A DNA stretch of 64,000 bases from an uncultured Ignavibacteriota bacterium (GTDB lineage: Bacteria > Bacteroidota > Ignavibacteria > UBA10030 > UBA8401). A program made the translations under genes and the position numbers. Below the pieces are notes generated by a model. That model made no database searches and was not told the DNA's origin. It saw only the letters and a program-made list of their open reading frames with translations. The stretch is taken from positions 1 to 64,000 of the forward strand of contig CAISDA010000006.1 in assembly GCA_903884005.1 (NCBI GenBank), in the 5' to 3' direction. Shown one piece after another: positions 16,902-26,098 of this stretch (position 1 is its first letter; each line of letters starts with the position of its first letter).

Positions 16902-18401
16902 TCACATATAGAAGAGCATCGCCGCTGCGCCGCCTGCAGCAGCACACGCCACATTCACCAGGTCATTGTTCAGCCACCGCAGTCCGCGCACATGCTTCGT
17001 GGGTATAACGCAGTGCCGGGTGCGTTCAGTATCTTTTCCGCACGCAACGCATTGATACTGGGCCTGGAGCGTAGCACCGAGAACGCTGTCCGTGAGCGTG
17101 CCGATAATGCCGGCACCGAGCGTGACCACGGCCAGGTATTTCATGGACTGTGGTTGTGAAAAGACAAGAGCCGACGCCGCGATGAGAAGCGCGCCAAGGG
17201 CGCCGCCCACCAATCCCGCCATCGACACTCCCCCGCTTGTTCCCTTTTCAACTTCTTTAAATGATACGATGGAGCGCGGCTCTCCGCGAGCGAGCGTGCC
17301 TATCTCCGTACCCCAGGTATCGGCCGTGGCCGCGGCGATGGCGCCGACATATCCCACATAGAGAAACGTCATCCATGGGAACATAAACCAGAGCAGAACG
17401 AACAATGCGGCGATGCCCCCATTGGCGGCGACTTGTCCCGCATCGCGGATGTTCGATTTCTCGTAGAGCGCCTCATATTGCAGTTTTCGCTTCCCGCCAA
17501 CTTTCGATAGCAGGCTTGATGCGGCAAAGAAGACGAGAATCGGCGTCGTCCAGAGCCATCCGCCAATGCCGAAGATGATGGCCGCCAATAAGAACGTCGC
17601 CATGGCACCGCCGGCGGTGAGCAGACGCATGCGGTGTGACACAACGGCGATGGCCACACCGAAGGCGAGTCCGTAGATGAATTGTTCCGGAGCGGCATGC
17701 GGGCGCCGAAGAATGAAATAATCGAGCACGAAGCCGGCCGAGAGTGGGACGGTAAAATTATCCAATCCTTTGGACGAGACGGCCTCCCACGCGGTCACAA
17801 AAATTGCGAGGGCAAGAGCGATCGCGAATGCCGGCATGGGAAGCACCACCTCGGGCGGCACGACGTACCGCATGCCGAAATAGGCGACACACCATGAAAC
17901 GAACAACATGGCGGCGGAGCCCTCGAGAGATTTTTTGTCGCTGGTGAGACGATACAGGTGAGGCGTGGCAAGGTTTTCTCCGACGATGGCTGCAGCCGCA
18001 TCGGCCAAGGCCAGTATCAGCATGGAGATCGTCAAAATATACGGCGCTGTCTCCCAACTCAGGAGGATGAGGACAAAGAACGACAGCGGATAGTAGACGG
18101 TTCCGAACGACACCCTGTTCGTGCCATGGATACCTTTGAGAACGCCGGTGCGGACCGCGATAAAATTGATGCACGTGAACAATGCAGCAAGGAGCATGGG
18201 CGGCACACCAGAAACGAAGATGCTGGGCGTGAAGCAGATAAGCACGCCTGTTGCGATGTGCACCAGCTTTCGGGTGAATTCAGGCGAGCCATTGAGTCGC
18301 GAGCGGATAAGTTCGGCCGCAACAACGAACATGCCCAACCCGCTAAAAATGATGACGAACGACATCCACTCTGCGGAAGTTGGAACCAGCAATAATTTCA
18401 T
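16902..18401 (-). CDS. Fused phytol/dolichol-kinase-like and DUF92 (VTE6-like) membrane protein
   Basis: A 499-residue multi-pass membrane protein with two recognisable halves. Residues ~1-230 belong to the dolichol/phytol kinase (CTP-dependent) family: FTRKLVHIATGVLI, LALADAAAAIVGENL, 'SDKKSLEGSAAMLFVS' and 'EAVSSKGLDNFTVPL'. Residues ~240-499 are DUF92/TMEM19: GGAMATFLLAAIIFGIGG, 'SSLLSKVGGKRK', 'AATADTWGTEIGTLARGEPRSIVSFKEVEKGTSGGVSMAG', 'GTLTDSVLGATLQAQYQC' and 'GLRWLNNDLVN'. In plants VTE5 phosphorylates phytol and the DUF92 protein VTE6 phosphorylates phytyl phosphate. The fusion would therefore convert an isoprenol to its diphosphate in one polypeptide. The substrate here is unknown. 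It lies downstream of holA on the same strand. Confidence 0.85.
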   Translation of the reverse strand: MKLLLVPTSAEWMSFVIIFSGLGMFVVAAELIRSRLNGSPEFTRKLVHIATGVLICFTPSIFVSGVPPMLLAALFTCINFIAVRTGVLKGIHGTNRVSFGTVYYPLSFFVLILLSWETAPYILTISMLILALADAAAAIVGENLATPHLYRLTSDKKSLEGSAAMLFVSWCVAYFGMRYVVPPEVVLPMPAFAIALALAIFVTAWEAVSSKGLDNFTVPLSAGFVLDYFILRRPHAAPEQFIYGLAFGVAIAVVSHRMRLLTAGGAMATFLLAAIIFGIGGWLWTTPILVFFAASSLLSKVGGKRKLQYEALYEKSNIRDAGQVAANGGIAALFVLLWFMFPWMTFLYVGYVGAIAAATADTWGTEIGTLARGEPRSIVSFKEVEKGTSGGVSMAGLVGGALGALLIAASALVFSQPQSMKYLAVVTLGAGIIGTLTDSVLGATLQAQYQCVACGKDTERTRHCVIPTKHVRGLRWLNNDLVNVACAAAGGAAAMLFYM

Positions 18402-18523
18402 ACACACTCACAAGGAAGTTTTGGCAGCAGCGCCAGGTGCGGTGTCCTTTGGGAATTGGAAACGGCATCAAGAACTCACGCACAAGGTTCGTGCTTAAGC
18501 GCACACCATGTACGGCCGAAGAG

Positions 18524-19543
18524 TTACGGCCGCTGATTCAGAATGATCTCTGCAATGACGACGGCGAGGATAACCTTCTCGTCGCCCTGCGACGTTTTGA
18601 CCCGTTCATCGGCGCGCGCGAGCGCGCAGAACGCCTGTTCAATTTCATTGAGCGAATAGTGCTGCAGCATGCGCTGATACTGGGCAAGGAAGAACGGGGC
18701 GATTCCCGCCGCATGAGCGATGTCGAAATCCTTCGAAAATTTTCTGCGCGCATCCCACAGTTTCCAGAGTTTCATGAAGTGCTGCGTCAACGCCGCGATC
18801 ATGGGAACCGGGGACTCTCCCGCATCGATCATGCGTTCGGCTGTCTCGACCGCACGCTTCATGTTTTTATCACCGACGGCGTTCGCCAGTTCAAACACGG
18901 TAAATTCGCGCGAGACCCCGACCACCCGCTGGACGTCGGCCACATCGATGGCGGTCTTGTCGCCGATGGCGATGAGGAGCTTCTCGATCTCGTTGGCCAA
19001 TTCACGCAGAGACGAACCGACATACGAGAGCAGCAGCGCCGCAGCCTGCGGGGCGATCGAGTGCTTGAATTTTTTCACGTGCGATTCGATCCATGCGGGG
19101 ATCTGATTATCGTAGAGCCGGGGCGACTCACCTCCAGCCGAGTGCTTCCTGAGCATCGGAAAAGGTTTTTTGCGCATATCGGGATGCGACGCGACGATCA
19201 CGAGCACGGTCGTGGGCGACGGGTTTTCGAAATACGGCTCGAGCGCCTCCTTGTCGGCCAACCGTTCAAAGTCTTTGACAACAACAACGCGACGGTCCGC
19301 CATCATAGGATACGATGCGGCCATTGCTGCGATCTTATGCCCATCGGCGTCGGAGCCGTAGATGATGTCGCAGTTAAAGTGCTTCGTCGCCTCATCCACG
19401 GCGCAGCTCAACACCGCATCGACGACATCATCGATGACATAATCCTCTTCGCCGTACAGGAAATAGATCGGCGCAAAGTCCTTCTTCCTGATCGCTGCCA
19501 GTAATCCATCGACATCGAGTTTTTCTTTCGCACTCTTTGCCAC
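18524..19543 (-). CDS. holA: DNA polymerase III delta subunit
   Basis: A 339-residue clamp-loader subunit that opens the sliding clamp. The N-terminal AAA+ fold contains DFAPIYFLYGEEDYVIDDVVDAVLS and RRVVVVKDFERLADKEALEPYF; the central lid has 'SSLRELANEIEKLLIAIGDK' and 'VVGVSREFTVFELANAVGDKNMKRAVETAERMI'. The C-terminal collar domain ends 'ARADERVKTSQGDEKVILAVVIAEII'. No Walker A lysine is expected or seen in delta. The start is GTG at 19543, directly abutting the TAA of the upstream cyclophilin gene, so the two are translationally linked. Confidence 0.95.
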   Translation of the reverse strand: MAKSAKEKLDVDGLLAAIRKKDFAPIYFLYGEEDYVIDDVVDAVLSCAVDEATKHFNCDIIYGSDADGHKIAAMAASYPMMADRRVVVVKDFERLADKEALEPYFENPSPTTVLVIVASHPDMRKKPFPMLRKHSAGGESPRLYDNQIPAWIESHVKKFKHSIAPQAAALLLSYVGSSLRELANEIEKLLIAIGDKTAIDVADVQRVVGVSREFTVFELANAVGDKNMKRAVETAERMIDAGESPVPMIAALTQHFMKLWKLWDARRKFSKDFDIAHAAGIAPFFLAQYQRMLQHYSLNEIEQAFCALARADERVKTSQGDEKVILAVVIAEIILNQRP

Positions 19544-20161
19544 TTATTGGACCGTCACTTTAATGATCGTGACCGGCTCCAGCGGATTGTCGCGGGGGTC
19601 GCGTTTGACTTCCGCAATCGCGTCCACAACAGCCATCCCGTCGATCACTTTTCCAAACACGGTATACTGTCCGTCCAGATGCTTTGTCGGCACGACGGTG
19701 ATGTAAAATTGGGAACCGCTCGATTGGCGCTTCGGATTGACCTGGTCGCCCTGGCGCGCGGCTGCAATGACGCCGCGGTTGTGCGACAACCCGATTTCTG
19801 CGTCGATCTTATAGGACGGACCACCCGTGCCATGCGTTGAACGGTCCTCATTGCGTGAATTCGGATCGCCGCCCTGGATCATGAATGCCGGAATGACGCG
19901 ATGAAACGTAGTGCCGCTGTAATAATTTTGACGGGCAAGCTTGATAAAATTAGCCGTGTGCCGCGGGGCGTTCACTGCATCGAGCTGCACGGTGATGGAG
20001 CCCATTGATGTTTCGATGACGACAATCGGATTTTTTGGCTGTTCTGTTTGTTCTTCCACGGTATTTCCCTTTTTGTGTGTATTTTGTTTAGTAATTTCGT
20101 TCTGCATCGTACAGCCCGCCATCACGAGGCACGACAGTATGAGATACAATGTACGCTTCAT
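19544..20161 (-). CDS. Cyclophilin-type peptidyl-prolyl isomerase, lipoprotein
   Basis: A 205-residue protein with a lipoprotein signal MKRTLYLILSCLVMAGC and a charged linker. A compact bacterial cyclophilin domain follows: GSITVQLDAVNAPRHTANFIKLA, YYSGTTFHRVIPAFMIQGGDP (catalytic Arg and Phe), 'FYITVVPTKHLDGQYTVFGKVIDGMAVVDAI'. It would speed proline isomerisation of proteins folding in the periplasm, anchored to a membrane by lipid. AAAGGGAAAG upstream of the ATG is a plausible ribosome binding site. It heads a tight pair with holA. Confidence 0.95.
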   Translation of the reverse strand: MKRTLYLILSCLVMAGCTMQNEITKQNTHKKGNTVEEQTEQPKNPIVVIETSMGSITVQLDAVNAPRHTANFIKLARQNYYSGTTFHRVIPAFMIQGGDPNSRNEDRSTHGTGGPSYKIDAEIGLSHNRGVIAAARQGDQVNPKRQSSGSQFYITVVPTKHLDGQYTVFGKVIDGMAVVDAIAEVKRDPRDNPLEPVTIIKVTVQ

Positions 20162-20179
20162 AGGTTCGATCTTTCCCTT

Positions 20180-20875
20180 TTAGAGATAATACATGAGCCC
20201 AAAACGAACTCCGGCGGAAACGTACTTCAGTGAAATCGTTCCCCTGATGGGTTCAAGCCCTTCAGCGGAAGTCACTTTGCCCAGGGCCTCGAAGCCGAGT
20301 GAGCCGCTGATATAGCCGAAGAGGTGGGCATCGAACGCCGTCTGGCCTTCAGCTTCGATCCGCATCCCGATACCGGAGGCGCGATAGGTCGTTTCAGTGG
20401 TGGTGATCTGTGTCGGCAGCGTCACCTCTCCCCAATGATATCCCCCGCCGCCGCTCAATTTCAAAAAATATCCCTTTCCAGGGATCACATACTGCGCCAT
20501 CAGCATCGGGGCCTCGACGTCGGCGTGCACATCCCTGCCCGTCCCGTCGTTGAGCGCGTACGATTTAAAGAGGAATGAGTACTCGCCCTTGACCGCCCAG
20601 GATTGACTGACGGGAACTTCGATGCCTCCAAAAAATTCGACCGCTGTTCCCCAGTCGTCAACCGGCCCCGCGCCTTCGGCAATGATGTAATGGACGATGC
20701 TCGGAATGGAGATGAGATGGATGCCCATGCCGCCGTAAAAGCCTATGCTGTTCACGCTTTCAACAACGGCCTGTCCGTTCTTCGACGTTGGTTTTCCGAA
20801 CGCTGCAACAGAGAACATGCACATCAACGCCACGATGATCGTCTTCATAAACGCCGCAACTGATTTATTTCGCAT
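20180..20875 (-). CDS. Predicted outer-membrane beta-barrel protein
   Basis: A ~231-residue exported protein. The signal peptide lies in MRNKSVAAFMKTIIVALMCMFSVAAFG; the exact start is uncertain (20875, 20884 and 20848 are all in-frame ATGs). The mature part is rich in amphipathic strands with glycine and aromatic residues (SIGFYGGMGIHLI, SWAVKGEYSFLFKSYAL, GYFLKLSGGGGYHWGEV, ISLKYVSAGVRFGLMYYL), ending in a strand with terminal tyrosine and leucine as in many small barrels. No specific family is recognised. It sits between the flippase-like gene and the cyclophilin gene. Confidence 0.65.
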   Translation of the reverse strand: MRNKSVAAFMKTIIVALMCMFSVAAFGKPTSKNGQAVVESVNSIGFYGGMGIHLISIPSIVHYIIAEGAGPVDDWGTAVEFFGGIEVPVSQSWAVKGEYSFLFKSYALNDGTGRDVHADVEAPMLMAQYVIPGKGYFLKLSGGGGYHWGEVTLPTQITTTETTYRASGIGMRIEAEGQTAFDAHLFGYISGSLGFEALGKVTSAEGLEPIRGTISLKYVSAGVRFGLMYYL

Positions 20876-20909
20876 GGATGGCATCTCGTCTGTCATTGCC
20901 CCGTGACGT

Positions 20910-21989
20910 TTACGCAATCATTGAATTCGGTTCTGCCACAATCGTTGCAATATGGATCTTGTCCTTGATCAGAAAATATAACCCGACCACCGTTGTTGAA
21001 ATGAAACCCAGCGAATGCGTGTAGAGCGCGTAGCTCGATGCGATAACGGGATCGACATTGAAGAGGCGCGACAGGACAAAGAATGTGAAAAAATGGTACG
21101 ACCCAAAACCGCTCGGCGTCGGCACTGCAAAGGCAACGCCAGAGACCACCATGAGGATCGTAGCGGAACTGAAATCGAGATTGTACGCGCCCATCATATT
21201 GAATGCAAAAAACGGGAGGTACATGAGTATGATATAGAAGACCCAGATCGCAATGCTTGTGACGATGATCATCGCATAATTGCCAGGATGTTTTGAAGCG
21301 CCGAATCCGGTGAGAAACGAGTCCAGGACCTTCTCTATCGGACCGCGCACATTTTTTGGAATGAACGCAGTGACCCGCCGGAGCAAGGAGAAAACAAATT
21401 CGGGCTTAAAAAAAACGAGCCCGCAGAGAATGAGCATAAGGGCCGAACCCGACACGAACACCCATTCGACATGGGCCAGCGTCGGGAACAATTGTGTAAA
21501 CGATGAGGCGTAAAAAAAAAGGACGAGCAGGAGTATGAGCACGAATGTTATCAGGTCGATGATGCGCTCAAGAACGACGGTGCCGAAGGCGGCGCTGCGC
21601 GAGATGTGTTCGAGCTTCCCGATGGCAACCGGCCGCACCACTTCCCCGACGCGGGGCAGCACATTGTTGACGAGGTACCCGATCATGACAGCCGAGAACG
21701 AATTTCGGAGCGACACGTTTGTTTTGATCGGATACAGGAGATACTGCCACCGCCAGGCACGCACGAGGTGGCTCACAATTCCGCCGACGATGAGGACCAC
21801 TGACCACACGAGCGGAACGGCGGAGATCGACGTCCACAACTGCCCCATGTCTTTTCCGCGAAAAGCCAGATACATGAGAAACAGTGTCAGCACGAAACTG
21901 AGCACATAATTGACGACCGATTTGAGCTTCACAATTGGGCTCGCATGTTTTCGTTCAACGGCAGATGGCGTTCGCTGCCGGAGGCGCAC
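20910..21989 (-). CDS. Lysylphosphatidylglycerol-synthase TM-region/flippase-like membrane protein
   Basis: A ~359-residue protein with about eight hydrophobic helices. Family hallmarks are 'RAWRWQYLLYPIKTNVSLRNSFSAVMIGYLVNNVLPRVGEVVRPVAIGK' and 'SAAFGTVVLERIIDLITFVLILLLVLFFY', plus 'FAVPTPSGFGSYHFFTFFVLSRLFNVDP' near the end. These are the UPF0104/MprF-flippase signatures. Such proteins move lipids or lipid-linked compounds across the inner membrane; no synthase domain is present, so the cargo is unknown. The start is uncertain: GTG 21989 is used, but a GTG 19 codons further in would also serve. It follows lolA closely, which suggests an envelope-biogenesis group. Confidence 0.8.
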   Translation of the reverse strand: MRLRQRTPSAVERKHASPIVKLKSVVNYVLSFVLTLFLMYLAFRGKDMGQLWTSISAVPLVWSVVLIVGGIVSHLVRAWRWQYLLYPIKTNVSLRNSFSAVMIGYLVNNVLPRVGEVVRPVAIGKLEHISRSAAFGTVVLERIIDLITFVLILLLVLFFYASSFTQLFPTLAHVEWVFVSGSALMLILCGLVFFKPEFVFSLLRRVTAFIPKNVRGPIEKVLDSFLTGFGASKHPGNYAMIIVTSIAIWVFYIILMYLPFFAFNMMGAYNLDFSSATILMVVSGVAFAVPTPSGFGSYHFFTFFVLSRLFNVDPVIASSYALYTHSLGFISTTVVGLYFLIKDKIHIATIVAEPNSMIA

Positions 21990-22008
21990 GGCAGGAGTGA
22001 CAATGATA

Positions 22009-22671
22009 CTATTTTCCGGCCGGCGGTGCTTTTCTCAGATCCACGACAGCCGTGTTGGCAGGCACAACAAAACGGAAGGCGTCGTCTGCGATGCCTGAAT
22101 CGTATTGAATGGCCGACAATGAGTAGACGGTCGTGGTCTCGTTCAGATCGGTGTATTCGATCTTCCGCATCGACCAGTCCTTATCCGTAATCCATACCTT
22201 CATCGACTTGAAGAGCTTGGTGGATTCGGTGCTTGTTTTGGGAGCGAGTTTCAGGACGTACGTTGCACCTACGGCCGACGCATCTTCGTTGAGCAGAGTC
22301 GCCTGAAAATTTTTCGGGAGGCCGAGCAGCATCCTGTCCGGTGAAAACGTCGCCGGATCGTTCCTGTACGTATCGATCAGCACCTGTTTCGACGCCGGCG
22401 TATAGAGCCAGACGGTCTTGCCGTCGGTGACGAGCGTCTGCTGATTTGATTCGACGCGATAGCGGTTTCCTTTTTTCATTTTCACCGTGCCGCTGAATAC
22501 CTGTTCGATCTTCGCGTATTTAAACGACACTTTTTGGGTAAATTTTGCGGAGGCATCGTCCAGCGACGCATAGCGCTTCTGCATATTCTCCAGCACGAGT
22601 GTCGGGGAGGCATTTTGTGCGGACAGCGTGTGCGCGATCACCACCAACAACAAACAGAGTAATTTTTTCAT
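22009..22671 (-). CDS. lolA: Outer-membrane lipoprotein carrier LolA family protein
   Basis: A 220-residue exported protein beginning MKKLLCLLLVVIAHTLSAQ, with the strong site AAGGGG six bases before ATG 22671. The LolA fold is visible: 'LENMQKRYASLDDASAKFTQKVSFKYAKIEQVFSGTVKMKKGNRYRVES', 'LVTDGKTVWLYTPASKQVLIDTY', 'MKVWITDKDWSMRKIEYTDLNETTTVYSLS'. LolA carries lipoproteins from the inner to the outer membrane through the periplasm. The position just after ftsK on the same strand is the common arrangement in many diderm bacteria. Confidence 0.9.
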   Translation of the reverse strand: MKKLLCLLLVVIAHTLSAQNASPTLVLENMQKRYASLDDASAKFTQKVSFKYAKIEQVFSGTVKMKKGNRYRVESNQQTLVTDGKTVWLYTPASKQVLIDTYRNDPATFSPDRMLLGLPKNFQATLLNEDASAVGATYVLKLAPKTSTESTKLFKSMKVWITDKDWSMRKIEYTDLNETTTVYSLSAIQYDSGIADDAFRFVVPANTAVVDLRKAPPAGK

Positions 22672-22697
22672 GATATCCCCTTCACATTTCAAAAAAC

Positions 22698-22769
22698 GGG
22701 GGCGAGAGAAGATCTCGCCTTACAGGAAAAAAGATGAAGCATGGGCGAGATAACATCTCGCCCTACAAA
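22698..22769. repeat. Two REP-like hairpins between ftsK and lolA
   Basis: Cores at 22700 (GGGCGAGA-gaag-TCTCGCC-type arms, degenerate) and 22743 (perfect GGGCGAGAT/ATCTCGCCC), joined by TTACAGGAAAAAAGATGAAGCAT, the same spacer phrase as in the other arrays. An A-rich run follows. Confidence 0.85.
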
Positions 22770-22833
22770 AAAAAATAAATAAATAAAAATTTGGCGATGA
22801 ACAATACGAACAGTACGCGTGCGTCGGCGGTGG

Positions 22834-25263
22834 TCAGTCCAGGCTGCCTAATATAATTTCAAGATCCGATTCGCTTTCAATGATCACATCGCGGGCCTTG
22901 CTGCCGTCGAACGGCCCCACGATACCGACGGCTTCCAATTCATCGACGATGCGGGCTGCGCGAGAGTAGCCCACCTTCAACCGGCGCTGGAGGAGCGAGA
23001 CCGATCCCTGCTGGTGCCGGACAACGATACGGGCGGCATCTTCGAAGAGAGCGTCCCTGTCGTCGCCGCTGCCTGTGAGCGAACCGCGTTTTTTTTCGAG
23101 CGCGGAAGGCAGTTCGTACGGCTTCGAGTATCCCTTCTGCTTTCCGATGAACTCCACGAGGTCTTCGACTTCCTGCGTGGAGATGAACGCATTCTGCATA
23201 CGGATAGGCCTTGGGCTTTTGGTAGACAGGTAGAGCATATCGCCGCGTCCGATGAGCTGTTCGGCGCCGTTGCCGTCCATGATCGTGCGCGAATCGACCT
23301 TTGAGGACACCGCGTATGCGATGCGTGCGGGGAAATTGGCCTTGATAACGCCGGTGATCACGTCGACCGACGGCCGCTGCGTAGCGAGCACGAGGTGGAT
23401 ACCGACAGCGCGCGCCATTTGAGCGAGACGGGCGATGGATTCTTCCACTTCCTTTGCCGTGGTGAGCATCAGGTCTGCAAGTTCGTCGATGATGATGACG
23501 ATGTATGGCAGGAACCGGTGCCGCGCGGTATCCGTGTCCTTGAGCTTTAACTTACCGGATTTGAATTTGGCATTATAGTCTTTCACGCCGCGCACGCCGG
23601 CGGCGGCAAGCAACGTATAGCGGTTCTCCATTTCGAGCACTGCCGACTTCAAGGCAAGCACGGCATTCGCAGGCGAAGTGATGATCTTCTCGTCAAGCAC
23701 ATCCTGCGAGACGGCGAGGAAATGATTTTGGAGATTCAGGAAGGAGCTCAATTCGATCTTTTTCGGATCGATCAGGACGAACTTCACTTCCGACGGATGG
23801 AGCCGGTACAAGAGGCTCGCGATGATCGTGTTGATGCCGACGCTCTTGCCCATGCCCGTGGCGCCGGCGATGAGCAGATGAGGCATGGCAGCGAGATCGT
23901 CGACATAGATCTCGCCGGTGATGGTCTTCCCCATCGCGATAGGCAGGGCGGCATCCAGGCTTCTAAATTTTTCGGAATTCAAGATGCCTCGGATGGTGAC
24001 AATGGACGGTTTTGTGTTCGGTATCTCGACGCCGACGGTGCCTTTGCCGGGAATGGGCGCTTCGATGCGGATGCCCTTGGCCTGCATCACGAGTGCGAGA
24101 TCGTTGGAGAGGTTCACGATCTTTGAGACCTTCACGCCCGTGGCCGGGACCAATTCGTACAGGGTCACCACGGGACCCGGCGTGACCGAGACGCTTGCGA
24201 CCTCGACGCCGAAATCTGCGAGCTTCGCCTGCAGGATCGAAGCGTTGGTCTTCAATTCCTCGTCGCTGATCTTTTCTTCATATTTGCGCCCATCGAGCAG
24301 GTCCACGGACGGGAATGTATACTCGATCTCCTCGTCTTCGACATCGCGCGCATCCAATTCGGCTTCCTCTTCGGTGTGCGTTTCGAGGATCTCGAGGGGA
24401 GCATTGCCTTCAACCGGTACAGTCCCGAACGAGCGCTTCATGGCCGGCAGTGGCGCATCGTCCTCACGCGGACGCACGACAGGTTCGGGTTTGGGAACGA
24501 TCGGCTTCTTGACGGGAGGAATCAATTCCGGATCGGGCCGTTTCACGCGGATCTCTTTCGGCGCGGGGTCCGGTTCACCGGACTCGTCACGGGATTCCTT
24601 CCAGCGGTCGATCGATGCGCCGAAGAATCCAAACACAGCGATCATCATGTCCTTTAAGCGGTCGATCGTCAAATGAAGGTCGAGGTCCACGGTGAGCATC
24701 AACACGACGACGAAGAACGACAGGATGACAATGAACGCGCCGGTCAATCCGATGTTATGGGAAAAGAACATGCCGAGCAGCGCCCCGATATCGCCATGCC
24801 ATTCTTTCGGAAGAATATCCGCAAGGCCGGCTTCGCGGAGCAATTTGAAGAACGTTGAAACGAGAACGGCGAGAATGATGGCGAAGTTCGTGGCGTATGT
24901 CAGTTTGCGAAGATTCCCCTTGCGGAGCGTGGTCCAGCCCCATGCAATGATGAGCAGCGGGAGAACGAACACGGGAAATCCGACGGTCGAGTTGATCAGA
25001 AAATTGGCAACCACTGCGCCGATCGGGCCGATCTTGTTTTGGGAGTGCACTGAATCGGTCAGCAGGTTCGAGAGGCCGATCTCGGAGCGCGCCTCATCCT
25101 CGATCGAGTATGTGGCAAGGCTGATGAGCATGAGCACGCCGGCGATGATCGCAAAGAACGACGCAAGCTGCTTCGTACGATGCGATGACGCCTTTGCGCC
25201 GGCAGCGCTCTTTTTTTTCCGGGGCGCGGGAGGCGCCGCTTGCTGGATTTCGTCTGGGGACAC
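22834..25263 (-). CDS. ftsK: DNA translocase FtsK/SpoIIIE
   Basis: An 809-residue ATP-driven DNA pump that clears the chromosome from the division septum. Four hydrophobic helices at ~30-200 anchor it in the membrane, followed by an acidic/proline linker. The motor contains the beta-domain 'VTLYELVPATGVKVSKIVNLSNDLALVM', Walker A GATGMGKSV, Walker B YIVIIIDELADLM and 'HLVLATQRPSVDVITGVIKANFPARIAY'. The gamma winged-helix 'SLLQRRLKVGYSRAARIVDELEAVGIVGP' reads KOPS-type sites. The GTG start is preceded by AAGGAG. It is shorter than the E. coli protein because the linker is short. Confidence 0.97.
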   Translation of the reverse strand: MSPDEIQQAAPPAPRKKKSAAGAKASSHRTKQLASFFAIIAGVLMLISLATYSIEDEARSEIGLSNLLTDSVHSQNKIGPIGAVVANFLINSTVGFPVFVLPLLIIAWGWTTLRKGNLRKLTYATNFAIILAVLVSTFFKLLREAGLADILPKEWHGDIGALLGMFFSHNIGLTGAFIVILSFFVVVLMLTVDLDLHLTIDRLKDMMIAVFGFFGASIDRWKESRDESGEPDPAPKEIRVKRPDPELIPPVKKPIVPKPEPVVRPREDDAPLPAMKRSFGTVPVEGNAPLEILETHTEEEAELDARDVEDEEIEYTFPSVDLLDGRKYEEKISDEELKTNASILQAKLADFGVEVASVSVTPGPVVTLYELVPATGVKVSKIVNLSNDLALVMQAKGIRIEAPIPGKGTVGVEIPNTKPSIVTIRGILNSEKFRSLDAALPIAMGKTITGEIYVDDLAAMPHLLIAGATGMGKSVGINTIIASLLYRLHPSEVKFVLIDPKKIELSSFLNLQNHFLAVSQDVLDEKIITSPANAVLALKSAVLEMENRYTLLAAAGVRGVKDYNAKFKSGKLKLKDTDTARHRFLPYIVIIIDELADLMLTTAKEVEESIARLAQMARAVGIHLVLATQRPSVDVITGVIKANFPARIAYAVSSKVDSRTIMDGNGAEQLIGRGDMLYLSTKSPRPIRMQNAFISTQEVEDLVEFIGKQKGYSKPYELPSALEKKRGSLTGSGDDRDALFEDAARIVVRHQQGSVSLLQRRLKVGYSRAARIVDELEAVGIVGPFDGSKARDVIIESESDLEIILGSLD

Positions 25264-25273
25264 AGCAGGCTCC

Positions 25274-26044
25274 TTATTGTGCGGGAACAGTTGTCTTAGG
25301 GGCCGGCTTAAGAATTTCTTTTTTCCGCAGTTTGATCGAGTTGCCTGCCAGCATGGGGAGCACAGGCACGCTGTCTAGATCGGTGCAAAATTTAATGTCG
25401 TTCTTGAATCCGATTTCGGTCAAATATTTTCCGTGGTCCGTTGCGCGGATCGTGCGCGAAAGATTCTTGCCCATCGATTTATAGAGCACGGCAGCCGCAA
25501 CGGCGGGATCATTCAATTCGAGTGCGATCGTTTCGTCGTTCATGAGCAGCGTGATGATCATGCCGGCGCAGACGGAATCTTCGATACAGAAGAGCGACTG
25601 TTTTCCGGCGCACAGTATGGAGAAATCCTCGTTCAGTTCCTTGATGAACTCAAGCGTCGTGGACATGTTGACGAACCCGGCAACGACCAGATTTTTTGCA
25701 TAGCGCGATTTCACGATGGCAGAAGAGCCGTTGGTGGTGCAAAAAATGATCGATTTGCCTTTCACGGCTGTTTCGGTGTATTCCAATGGCGAGTTTCCGA
25801 GGTTGAAGCCTTCGATCATTTTTCCATTCCGTTCGCCGCCCCTGAGAACAACATCGCCAAAGAGGTTTCCGGAAATTTTCACAGCCGATTCGACCGTACT
25901 GACGGGAATAATTTCCCGTGCGCCGTTCATCAGGGCATACGCGATGCTGGAGCTCGCCCGCAGTACATCGATGACGATCACGTTCTTATCGCGTAAGAAC
26001 AATTCGTCGACTTGCGAAGGAGAATAAAACACTTCAATTTTCAT
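25274..26044 (-). CDS. 2-phosphosulfolactate phosphatase family (ComB)
   Basis: A 256-residue protein. ComB hallmarks: VIVIDVLRASSSIAYALMNGAREIIPV, 'LRGGERNGKMIEGFNLGNSPLEYT', 'IIFCTTNGSSAIVKS' and 'CAGKQSLFCIEDSVCAGMII', with the conserved Asp, Arg, Cys and Glu of this fold. In methanogens it hydrolyses 2-phosphosulfolactate on the way to coenzyme M; in bacteria it may make sulfolactate or act on another phosphate. No other sulfolactate gene is visible nearby. ATG 26044 (MKIEVFYSP) is the family-like start. It lies 10 bases before ftsK. Confidence 0.85.
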   Translation of the reverse strand: MKIEVFYSPSQVDELFLRDKNVIVIDVLRASSSIAYALMNGAREIIPVSTVESAVKISGNLFGDVVLRGGERNGKMIEGFNLGNSPLEYTETAVKGKSIIFCTTNGSSAIVKSRYAKNLVVAGFVNMSTTLEFIKELNEDFSILCAGKQSLFCIEDSVCAGMIITLLMNDETIALELNDPAVAAAVLYKSMGKNLSRTIRATDHGKYLTEIGFKNDIKFCTDLDSVPVLPMLAGNSIKLRKKEILKPAPKTTVPAQ

Positions 26045-26098
26045 TTGTAAAGGTTCTTTCGACTGCAGAGGCGCGAAGCGTGCCCCAGACAACCACAA

